Below, one piece after another: positions 23,250 to 35,300 of a stretch of 64,000 bases of DNA. The position numbers and the translations under genes were made by a program. The notes beneath the pieces are model-generated. The model saw nothing but the letters and a program-made list of their open reading frames with translations, was not told where the DNA came from and did not search any database. Every line of letters begins with the position of its first letter. Position 1 is the first letter of the stretch. Source of the stretch: Phalacrocorax aristotelis (taxonomy: Eukaryota > Chordata > Aves > Suliformes > Phalacrocoracidae); NCBI RefSeq assembly GCF_949628215.1, contig NC_134276.1, forward strand, positions 8,583,690-8,647,689. The letters run 5' to 3'.

Positions 23250-23381
23250 ATGCTGCGGCTCCTCCTTTTCTTCCCGCTCCTCGGGGCGGCCGGCGCCCTG
23301 CCCGCCCCCCCTCGCCGCCACCACCGCCGGGGCGTCGCGCAGCCCGCCGCCTCCTACCTCACGCGCTACCTCAGGCAGCAG
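23250..23381 (+). CDS. PRCP: PRCP exon 1 (signal peptide and pro-region)
   Basis: Residues 1-44, context CCGGCCATGC, donor CAG|GTAGGG. A hydrophobic core [15 protein letters not shown] is followed by [11 protein letters not shown] and ends YLTRYLRQQ, equivalent to human ...YFQQK. CpG-rich like the surrounding island. Confidence 0.93.
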
Positions 23382-26300
23382 GTAGGGGCTTCCCGCCTCC
23401 CCGCCCCGCAGCTCCCCTCAGTAACGAGGCTGCTTTTGGGGGGGGGGTGGGGGGGGTGGGGTTGGAGGGGGATGGTCGCCGCTGCTCCCCTCCGGGCGCT
23501 CCTGAGCGGGGCTGAGGAGCAGCCGCGCCGGTGGAGTTTGTGTCGCTCGGAGGTTTTCCCGCAGCCCAGCCGAGCGCAGGGAGTTTCCGTGGGCATTCAC
23601 GGGGTATTTTCTTCCCTCAGCTGCCTCTTCTAGCCGCAGACCGGATAGTGCGGTATTTCTGCAGATTTCGAGGTGTTGCAATTCTCATTCCCTTTGGCAA
23701 AACGTTCCACGTCTTGAATATCCCGGTTAAGTTGCAACTCTTTAAAGTGAGAAGTAGTTTCGTTTGTTGTATCTACGCTCCATGTTCTAGCACCGAAGTC
23801 TGTATTCCAAAACAGCGGATAGAGGGGCCAGGGGCCTCCGTTGTACCCTGACTGCAAATAGCAGTTGTGGGTTTTGTTTGTTTGCTTTAAGTATGGAACA
23901 GATTTCTCTGACTAATCTGAGCTTATTTTTCTTGTCTGGTCTGACAATTCTCCTCACAAATTGTTGGCAAAATCCATAGCTCATGGACCGAACAGATGGT
24001 TACGGTTGCTGGTGTGGGCCTCTTGCAGAAAACTCAAAACCCTCCTTGTCTATAGGTTTTTCGCAAAACCAGTCAATAGTTCCTTTGTATGTGCTGGGGA
24101 ACATTGTATCTTCACCTGTGCCATACCTGTTTTTTGCAGGGGAGATAATTGTTGCTGCTACTGGGAGGTGCAGTAAGGGGAGAGGACACTTTTCTAGTAT
24201 TCTCTTGGTTTGATTAGAATCAGGCTTGTAGCCTGCACCTGCATTTCATGGCCTGATCCACGCAGGGAGTGGTGGGAAGGGGTTTAATTTGCAGGCATCT
24301 TGGTTGATATGTGGATTGAACCTCTCCTGTTTTAACTTTGTTGAAGGAGAACTTACGATGAAATGAGCAAAGTGGGAAGATTATACTTTTGGAGAGAATA
24401 GACATGAAGAAAACAAATAACCCTTCTGAGATTATACTGAATAGCTATGGATTAATTTCAGAGTCAAGGTCCCTGTCACTAGGGCTGTAAGAGGTGGGCT
24501 GGGAACAATTTTAGTGACGAATCCATACATTGAAATTACATTCTTCGGCAGACTGTGTTACTAGTTTGGGAGCACTCTTCTTCCAGTGGTCTCCCTGTGT
24601 AAATCCTGTGTCCTGAAAGCATCTCTGTCTAATGCTTTTCAATCACTTGTGTAGTGATTTGAGATTTGGGTTCCTCCGTTAACTCCTCTAATAGCCCTGA
24701 AGCATAATTTGGTGACGTTCTGTAGATACCTTCCACAGTGCGTGGTCCACATTGGCCAGGATATCATTCCTGCGGTAGTGTTGTAACTCGAAGCATAACA
24801 CCTAGTTGTTCTGGCTCATCAGTTCTTGTGCGTCACTGTCATAGTATCAGTGATACTAATTCTGTGCTGTGGTCTGAACCATCCTTTGTCACCATGCTGT
24901 TACACCTCTGGCCTCATCCCCTATCGCCTGGGTGTTCTCAGCCGTCGGCAGAGGTAGCGGTGTGCCCTCCAGTTGCCAACAAAGCAGCAGAGCTGCAATG
25001 TACCTGAGATCTGTGGATTTTGGGAGGTAGGTAGATGTTGCGAGAAGGGAGGGAGGAATCTCCATGACATCCTGTTGTAAAGATCATGCCACATCTTGCT
25101 CCCTTAAGTCTTTTCCATGTTCTCTTTCTGTATTTCAAGCAAAATCATACTAGCTGAGAGGGGCTGCTGCAGGACAGAGGGGTCCTGTTCACAGCCTGGA
25201 AATACTTGCTTTCCTTCTCCAAAGACTTATTAGTATTGCTGAATGTGGTGGGAGATATGTGTATATTCTTGTCTTTTTTTTAAATTCATCAAAGATTTGA
25301 ATGCTGCTGCCTGGCACTTCAATGGTGTAGGCTTAGTGTATAGGAGGTCTAATCACACAGAGGGCATAAGACTGCTCTTTATCAGTAGCATGGTGTGCGG
25401 AACTGATAGGAAAACTCTTCAGCCTTATGAAACATGTGCTGCTGTCTGGGAATTTGTAATTACATTATGATTCTGTAGTGGAGCATAAATACCATCATTA
25501 ACACATTAATTAGGGCCGGTGATACTTTGCCACCTCTCAGGATTGTTGAAGTTTAATTATTTACGTTATAGTTGCTTACGACATGAATCATCTGTTTCTG
25601 TTCCATCCTGCTGAGTCTTCTTACCTAAAGTTCCTGTTTTGATTCTTGTTTATCCCTGTGATGGTTTTCAACATCGATTAAAATTATTTATGTAAAATCG
25701 TGCAATATAAAAGTGAGTTTTATAATATGGCAAAATATTACACTGACAAAGGAAACATTTCTTATACCTACTTCTACTAAAAAAAAAAAAAAATCTTCTT
25801 GAATAGTCTTTAATACTTCCACAAAAGAAAACTTTGAAAAATCTAAACAGATTTATTGCATGATTTCTGTTGCTTAAAAATGCCTGTTTAGCACTGTGGA
25901 CAATTCATTAATGCTGCACACGGGAGAAGTGAATTTCAGAAGCTGAGAATTTTCAAGTGAAATTACACTCTCTAAATGGAGCCCCTTAGCATGAAGGCCT
26001 ATAGACCTGTAACGTTGTTTGAGGGTTTAGTGCCAGCCCTTGCTGAGAAGCCATGACTCTTAATTTTGCTTTCATAAAAAGGGAGTAGTAATAGGGTCAG
26101 AGGTCAGCTCAACACTCCTTACATTGAACTTCCTCCTGTTTACCATTTTAAGTGTCAGATATCCCTAATGATGGGGCTGAAGTCTAGAATAATGAGAAAC
26201 AAGCCAAGCATTGCCCTTGGCAGTGTAGCTAGGACTTCAGCCTGCATTCTGGACTGTGTATGTCTATTATTTTGGCTTAGGGGTTTGGGGTTTCCCCCCT

Positions 26301-29300
26301 TCATAAGTAACTGATGCCCTTCAGCCCTCTGCTCCTCCAGTGCAGAAGTGAAATTACCCCATGCTGACCTAGATTGGTAGATGGCCCTTGAAGGAGAAAC
26401 TCTGTCATCACCCATGTCCTTATATCAACAAATTGCATCTGTATTGGGGAAGTTGGTCTTATTTTCAGCTTTTCTGAGGTACTAGCATGACTTCTGAAGG
26501 CAAGACTATTCTCACTTCTGCTTTAGGAGCTTGCTTACTAAAACGTTGCTTGTGATTTGTGTGTTAAATTAATCCATCCAAAACTGAACTTTAAAGAGAG
26601 AATGATGTGTAGGATGTATAGGGTGCAGGAAGACCACTGTTATCTGAATGGCTTCTTCATAGGCAGCTGTGTCAGTGACCGCAATTCAAAGTCGTTGGAA
26701 AGGCTTGGTGAGGTATCCAAGAGCCATCTATTTCTCTTAGCCCAAGTAGAAGTAACCTTATAGCATAGTGGGCCACAGTTGGACTGCAGGATAGAGACCA
26801 GGTGGATAAAGCCCCTCGCACTGTAAGGGAAGATCAGGTTCATGACTGCCTGAGGAACCTGGGTATATACAAGTCTATGGGACCTGATGAGATGCATCCC
26901 AGAGTCCTGAGGGAACTGGCTGATGTAGTTGCTAAGCCAGTCTCCATGATATTTGAAAAGTCATGGCAGTCAGGTGAAGTCCCTGGGGACTGGAAAAAGG
27001 GAAACATTATGCCCATCTTTAAAAAGGGTAGAAAGGAGGATCCAGGGAACTACCATCCTGTCAGCCTCACCTCTGTGCCTGGGATCATGGAACAGATCCT
27101 CCTAGAAGCTATGCTAAGGCACATGGAGGACAGGGAGGTGATCCAAGGCAGCCAGCATGGCTTCACCAAGGGCAAGTCCTGCCTGACCAACCTAGTGGCC
27201 TTCTATGATGGAGTGACTACATCAGTGGACAAGGGAAGAGCTACGGATGTCATCTATCTGGACTTCTGTAAGTCCTTTGACACGGTCCCCCACAGCATCC
27301 TTCTCTCTAAACTAGAGAGATACAGATTTGATGGGTGGACTGTTTGCTGGATAAGGAACTGGCTGGATAGTCACATCCAGAGGGTAGTGGTCAATGGCTC
27401 AATGTCCAGATGGAGACTGGTGGCAAGTGGTGTCCCTCAGGGTCCATAATGGGATGGGTGCTATTTAACATTTTCATCAATGACTTAGCAGGGTCAAGTG
27501 CACCCTCAGCAAGTCTGCAGGTGATACCAAGCTGAGTGGTGCAGTTGACACATCAGAAGGACAGGATGTCATCCAGAGAGACCTGGGCAAGCTGGAGAGG
27601 TTGGCCTGTGAGGACCTCATGAGGTTCAGCAAGGCCAAGTGCAAGGTCCTGCACCTGGGTCAGGGCAACCCCTGGTATCAATACAGGCTGGGGGATGAAG
27701 GGATTCAGAGCAGCCCTGCTGAGAAGGACTTGGGGTGCTGGTGGATGAAAAGCTGGACGTGAGCCAGCAATGTGCGCTCGCAGCCCAGAAGGCCAACCAT
27801 ATCCTGGGCTGCATCAAAAGCAGCGTGGGCAGCAGGGTGAGGGAGGGGATTCTGCCCCTCTGCTCCGCTCTGGGGAGACCCCCCTGCAGTGCTGCGTCCA
27901 GCTCTGGGGTCCTCAGCACAGGAAAGACATAGACCTGTTGGAGCGGGTCCAAAGGAGGCCACAGAAAATGATCTGAGGGCTGGAGCCCCTCTGCTGTGAG
28001 GCCAGGCTGGGAGAGTTGGGGCTGTTCAGCCTGGAGAAAAGGCTGGGGGGGACCTTCTTGTGGCCTTTCAGTGCTTAAAGGAGGACTACAGGAAAGATGG
28101 GGCAACCTCTTCAGCAAGGCCTGTTGTGACAGGACAAGCGGGGTAGATTTAGACTGGAAAAAACTTTTCTCTGTGGGGGTGGTGAAACACTTGCCCAGGC
28201 TGCCCAGAGAGGTGGTTGATGTCCCATCCCTGGAAACATTCCAGGTCAGGCTGGCCGGGGCTCTGAGCAACCTGCTCTAGCTGAAGATGTCTCTGCTCAC
28301 TGCAGGGGGTTGGACTAGATGGCCTCTAAAGGTCCCTTCCAACCCAAACCATTCCATGATAGTGGGGAGGGTCTGGAGTCAGGCAGCTTTTCTGACCTTG
28401 GGGGAGCCTTGTCTTGCACTTCCACATGCCTGTCTTCAACTCACATACCGGTGGTAGAAAAACCATAGCCTGAGATCTTGTTGTGCTTTAAGTGCAGTAC
28501 TGTGCAGAGGATGATGCCTTGAATTTCCTGATATTTGAAGGATTCTCAGTGATAAACTGCATTTTCAGAAAAGGGAGTGGATGTGGTGTCGCTTCACTCA
28601 ATTTGATAACTGATGGCTGTGCAAGACTTCTGGTGGTGGTGGACCCTTCACCCCAATCATGCTTTGTAAGCACATCACTTGCTTTGTGAAGTGCTATGAA
28701 TTGGCCTAAGAACCAATGTAACAAGATTCTAAGTAAAAATAAACTTAAGTTCAGCAAGTTACTGAGCCTGGTCCTTCAGTTAGATTGCCTTTGAACAAAG
28801 ACATGTCAGTTGTGTCATGGTGTCCAGAAGATGGTTTCTGACTGCATTTAGTAACTTCCTAGACTTCGTGCCTACATCAGTATTTCATAGCTTAGTAAAT
28901 TCTTATGCCAGTCTCTGTGCTCTGAAACACATCTGCACTTCATGTTGTGTGTTCATAACAGGAAGCTATGTTGAAGTGTCACAGTAATGAAGTTTCAAAA
29001 TTTGATCTTTTCTGGCTATATCAGGTGTCTTTTAATACCCTATTTTGTGTTACAGGCTGAAGTTTTGAGGCATAGAAGATGAAAGCCTTAACTGAAAGTG
29101 CAAAACTTAGAATGCAAGTTTGAAGCCAGAAATGAGGATTTGAGAAGGGCTGCAAAGGAGCAGCAAAGATATATTTTTTCAGACATGGTTCTTTGTTTTA
29201 CAGGAAGGGCCAATTTGGAGGAAGCCAGTGAATCCTAGAATTTTCCTGCTCTAACTAAAAATGTACTACAGCAAAAAGCAATTTAACTTCAATCTCGGGT

Positions 29301-32300
29301 CACTGCATGAATGAGCAGAGTAAAAGAAAGTGAGGTGAAGATATTGGATCACCTTTTTGATGACAATGCTGTCTTGATTTAACATCTTAAGATTAAAAGC
29401 ATATATACAACAGTACTGTAAAAGCTCTTGTAATGCTAATGAAGTAATTCTCAACTATGTCCCTAAAATCCACTTTTAAGATACTAAAACAGGTTGAGAT
29501 TAGCACTTCAAATTCTGGTTAGCAATTTTTTCAGCATCTTATTGTGGCTCAGCTTGGTGTCTTGGAATAGTAACAGATGGCAGGAATGGTTAAGATGGGT
29601 TTGTTTTTCATGTCTGGCACCATAATACAATAGCACTTCGAACTTCTGGTGAAGGAAAAAACAAAGTGCTTTTTACAGAGCCCCTTGGTACCAATTAAAA
29701 GTTATGTCAGTGGTTAGAGAAGTGATGCTGATGTTTGTCTTGGAGGTGAATTACTTAGAATATATGTTTTACTCATTAAGTACTACAGGAGTACTTGGCA
29801 GCTCTTACACTGTGATTTCATAGTGTGATTTAAAACAGGAGCTGTAAGCTATAAACCAGGTCTATAAGCAGAAACAATAGCTCTTATTCAGTGGACAGGA
29901 AAACAGGGAAGTACTTGTTAAAGCTCCTCAGTGAATTTTTATTTTTATGCACTACTTATCTGTAGGTCACAATGCAGACATCAGCTTCTCAAATTAAGAA
30001 GGAAACACTTAATTTCCTCACAACCTGCAGTCTCTTCCTTCAAGTGAGCAGCTCATACTAGAGACTACAAAAAGCATCAACGATCACTACTCTCTCTGAA
30101 AATAAACATTTTTTTTTTCTTGCTAGCTTTAATCATTTAAAGCTGTAATAGGCCACTGAAAGATTTCTGATAGACTCAATCAAAGAAAGTCTAAAGGACT
30201 AAACAATAAAGAAAACTGCATATGGCTGAATCAGCAAGCTGCTTGTAAGCCCGATGTGCGTGAGATAAACGCTGTTAACTTCACTGAAGTTGTTTTGACT
30301 TGTACCAATTGCCCATGAGCTTCCAGCAGTTGAATCAAAGTCTTAGCTCTGAATTAATTCCTTTTTTTGGAGGGGTGGGGGAATGAGGAGGAAAATGAAA
30401 TTAAAAATGGAATTTGATGTGTTCTGTATTGATTTCAAACTCTGACTTTGAAGAGATCAAGACCATCCAACAACATAAGAAGTCATCGTAAAGTGTGCAG
30501 TTAATTTGTAACATATGCCAAATCGGTGGGAGACTAGAGGTCACACTTGACTATTTCATTTCAAAAACTGAAAAAAACCCTTAATTTTCTTTATTTCATA
30601 CATTCTGGAATTTGTAGATATATATCTAAAGCAGTGAAACTTATAAGAAATTCAGTGAGGAAAAAAAATAGGCGTCACTCTGTGACCTTCCATATGCTTG
30701 CAAAATGGTTAATGTCTTCATTTTCTAGATATGTGAATTCAGTTAATTAAATATGGACAGAAGAATGGGAATTGCATTTCTTTTCAGTTAGTAGATAATG
30801 TCCTTTTGCCTATGGTGTAGGGGGTTCATTTTCTTCTTTTTTAAATTTTTAGTTGCTGCCTCCTATGCTTTAGTTCAGCCCTAGTGTGCCTGGAATATTT
30901 TCTAATACTCAGCGCTGTTGTAGTGCTACTGCTAAGTGGCATTACTACTGTCAGTTGTGCTGAGGTGTGGTTGCTGTTCTCTAAAAGCATATAGTGAGCA
31001 AAGAACGAAACTTCTGATCCCTTCGGGTTGTTGTTTCCACCTTTGAATTGTCATAATACATTTCCATTATTCACTCCTACAGCCAAGTTACAAGCTTACT
31101 GTTGTGTCAGGCTTAAAGTGAGAGTTATTAGATGAAGACGATCCTGGCAGGGCTGTTTGTAGAGTAAGATCTGAGTTTTTCCCTTTCCAGGAGCAGAGAC
31201 GGTTCGCTACAAGGCCTGCCTGCATGGGATGTGAGTATGCATGGTGCTATAGTATTGTGCGCTAGCTTCTCCCTCTGGCTGCTGGTATGGATGCACTTGG
31301 CGGTGCATCTGCTTTTGTTCCTCGTAAATTTATTCTGCTTCCAAATGCAGTAAGTTTTTTTGCACTGTGAAACAAAAAAAGTTCTAAAATCATACACAAA
31401 GTCACTTGGTGTGAAAAAGCTAGTCAGAAGTAGGCTTAGATGGTAGTTTCCATGCAGGAACTTCCTTTTAAGACAACAGGAACAGAAAGTGATGGGCATC
31501 AGGCCCTTTGACTTCAGTAGGGCTTGGACTGAGGCCAGGCTGAACTAGAGGAAGTGGGTGAAAGCAAAACTAGCATTAACAAAACTTTTGATTTATGCCT
31601 CAAAGCAGCAGCTTGCTTTTCCTTATTGCGTGACTCCCTGAAAATCTAGTCTTCCACAAAAGCTGTTCAGAACCACATGCTGCTCTGGAAGCACTGGCTT
31701 TTCTGTAGTGTTTGCAGTACAGTGATAAATGGCCGGCCACCTGGAGGTGTACAGTTTTCAGTCCTGCAAGTCGCTGCTACCTGGGGGGAGCATAGAGTTC
31801 TCTTGACTCCTAAGCAGGCGCTCCTGTCCTCAAGCGGACAACAAATGGCTTTTAGCAATGGCTGTGGAGTTGTTCAGAATCTGTTCTGAACAGGGTAGTT
31901 CATAACAAAATATTCTTGCCTGGTTTTAAATGGAAAAAGAAAACTAGAAATGGAAATAAAGATCTTTTTGGATAAAAATCTGGGAGCCTCTATTTAGATG
32001 AGAACTGTTGCTTTGCTGTGAGAAGAAAAGCATCTGTGGTCCTGCTTGCTTCTGGGTGTTCACTGCACTGGTATAAAGACCCATCATTTATCCATATGTT
32101 TGCTAGAGCTTTTCAGCCACTGGAGAACTCTTGTAATAGTTGTGACAAGAGACCCGGATGTTTCTGCTTTCGAGTAGAGCAATCTGTAGAAAAACTTTTC
32201 ACCTGCAGGGAGCCATGGGTGGTGTTTGAAAAATTACTGCAATCTATATGGATTCAGTGCTAGGGACTCAGTTGAACTCATTCTTAAGTGTCTCTTCCAA

Positions 32301-35300
32301 CCTAAATGATTCTATGACTCTACAGCTGCATGAAAGGAGGCTGTAGTGAGGTGCGTGTTGGTCTCTTTTTCCCAGGTAACAAGTGATAGGATGAGAGGAA
32401 ACGGCTTCAAGTTGCACCAGGGCAGGTTTAGATTGGATATTGGGAAAATTTCATCACCAAAAGGGTTGTCAAGCATTGGAACAGCCTGCCCAGGGAAGTG
32501 GTTGAGTCCCCATCCCTGGAGGGGATTTAAAAGGCACGTAGACTTGGTGCTTAGGGACATCGTTTAGTGGTGGACTGGGCAGTGTTGGGTTAATGGTTGG
32601 ACTTAATGATCTTAAGGGTCTTTTCCAGTCTAAATGATTCTATGATTCTATTTCCCTGGCTGCTGCTGGTCTCCCTATCATCCTGTCTACCAAAGTCTCA
32701 GAGCCCTGCAAGCAGTCGTTCTTCAGCGTTCAGAGGTGCTGCAAGCTTGCCAGAGAAGCAGTTGCTATGGGGTATTTTTGCTGTTGCATAAGGGCTGTAT
32801 GACTAATTGCTGCTTTGCTGCTTTGTTTTCTGCAATTGTCTTCTCCCCTTCCCCTTAGATGCTCATCAGAACTGGTGGCTGTTAAATAAATGATACACAG
32901 TGGCATGTGTAAAATCCCTGGCACTGGATTCAGTGCCTTTTAATACAAATAAACAGCCATCCCTGCACTGAGCTTTGGCCATATTGCCTGTGCTTTGTCT
33001 AATTAGAAGAATATCCGGATGGATGACAGGACAGTTTTCCTGTTTGCTTTCACTATGTCTGTCTCTTCTTCTTTGGATCCCCTGTCTTGTACTGGATTAG
33101 CTGTAGAAAATAAAATACAAATAACAATGGTTGAATTAAGGCTGGGAGAATGACAGAATACAGGAAATTTCCTTGTAGCTAGGAAAACCTGGGAAGTAAA
33201 ACAATTGCAATTTGAGTTGCACCTTTAAAAATATTTGGAAAGTGCAAAGCCCTAGCCCTTTTTAGGGAAGGAATAGAGGTGTGTTAAATATTTAGTATGA
33301 CCAAATCACAATATTGTCTTGAATCTGAAATGTTTTCCTTCCCCGTGTACTCTTTTACAAAAAGATTGAGGAAGTCTTTGAAATGAACACCATTTTGATC
33401 ATGGAATATCAAACTTATTTTGAAAAGTATTTTGTTTAAACAATTAGTCCACGTCAAAACTTTAGGCCATGATCAGCAAAACAGAAATATTTTTATAATG
33501 CTTAATCTGTGACATGCTGAAGTTTCATGTACATTTTTTCCTTTCCTCTGAAGTTAATCCTCCAAATGTGATGGATTTGTAATTCAATCTGGAAGTCAGA
33601 TGGAAAAAATCACAGGCTGTTGCCTCTTAAGGGTCTGAAAGACCTTTCACAAGGGTAACTTTTGGTTTTGCTAGTGTAGTACATCTTTGTGCTTACTTCA
33701 GCTTTATGAAATAAAGCACATTGGGTAATACAGCTTTGACATGTTTGTTCCCTAATCCTTGCCCCATCCCTGGTCCTGTGGAAGAATTTCACCAGGATAA
33801 CAATGCCTTGAATGGAAGAATCAATGATGTGAACGTGTGTTGTGTTTATCACCATAACAGTTTGTTATAAATCTATGTAGTTGATTGATTCTCAGCAGCA
33901 CAAGCCTCTCTGTTGCTTGGAGAAAGACAGAGTGGAAGGGGAATGGTGAGCATGGTTAAGGAGCGTCAGGGGTAAGGCTGATTGAAGTGATTCCAGCTGT
34001 TGCCTGCCTTGGTCACCCATTCTCTCCCTTGTGCTGGAGGTTTGCCACTCTCTAGTCTGGGGCAGCAAATTTCAGGAGGGCTTCTGAGACCTCTCAAACT
34101 GTCCTTCCAACTGGAGGAGTTGTAACGAGGAATTGCATCCTCACTGTGACTGCTGCAGGATTTCACACTTTATTTAAAGCCTAAATGTGTCTATGGACCT
34201 CATCTTTATGTGGTAAGGAGAATCTGGAGTTTCAATTGCAGCAGAAAACGGCTAATGGTTTGTGGAAGTTGAAACAAATTTGTTTGTATTCTTGTTGGCT
34301 GCTTAGGTTCCCAACATAAAAATAACCTTTCATCATATACTGTTTGGAAACTCTTTGTTTCTAACAAGGGCTGACCTGTGTAGCCTGGTGATTTCCTACA
34401 GCATATCCTGTAGCTGTTTAAATGTTCTTTGGCCTTTTTCTTTTAAGTGTCTTCTCCAAACTGTGTGACTCAAGGCAGGGGTAGAGTTCCTGTCTGACGC
34501 TTTCCTTGTCAGTGCTTTTTAATCACTGAAATGATAAATGACTGCTAAAAGCAGACTTCCTTAAACAGTTGTAACCTCCCAAGAGCAGGTGATGCGGCTT
34601 CTGTAGCATAAAGGGCGCTTCAGTAAAATGCACAAAGCATGATTCTAGTTGAAGGTCAGTGTGTTCACAAGGACATAGTTGCAATGGAAGGGATTCCTCT
34701 ATTACAAGGTTCTTAAGCCTGCATTTGTTGTGGGGACCATGTTTGGCTGAAAGCTAATTCCAACCAAGGAAAGACTGGTAACGATTGTGCTAGACCATTG
34801 CTAGTAGAATAGAAGTTGGAGTCGATTAATAGGCGAAAAGCACCATATATTGTTACGTACATATGTTTTGTTAAATGTAACAGATGAATGAAACAACATT
34901 AAATCTGGCAAACAAAACCTCTGAAGTATGGGTAGTGTGGAAGATTACAATGACACAGAGTCAATTTCTTCCAATTTTCTTATATTATTTAAGTGTAGGA
35001 CATTCAACTTAGTGGGTTAATGTAGGCTGATGCAAGAAGGTGCAGTTTACATCTCCCTGTTCTTCCACAGAGCATCAGATGATTATGCATTTCAACAGAC
35101 TGGTGCTAGCCTTCAGTTTTTGCTGTCCCATGCAAAAGTATCCGCCTAGAAGGCAAGGAAACACCTCATTCCTTGCATGTAAAATGGAAAAGAGGAACCA
35201 AAGCTAAGCTTAAATTTTATTGTCTTTCTTTTCTTTTCCTTCTGCACTAAATTAGCAGGGACAAACTGAGAGAATCTTATCAGCTGTCAGTGAGATGAAG

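Larger units (their letters stand above)
22440..23620. promoter_or_regulatory. CpG island, probable divergent promoter of DDIAS (-) and PRCP (+)
   Basis: A sharp rise in G+C and CpG between AT-rich flanks covers PRCP exon 1 and the inferred DDIAS 5' exon. It contains five CCAAT boxes, GC boxes, a CACGTG E-box and a TATA-like box. The head-to-head spacing of a few hundred bases fits a bidirectional promoter. Long open frames on both strands here result from high G+C and are not genes. Confidence 0.85.

Noticed and set aside
26802-27449. 215-residue reverse-transcriptase frame as a host gene
   Set aside because: It is part of a truncated CR1 copy with a broken downstream frame and CR1 3' end.
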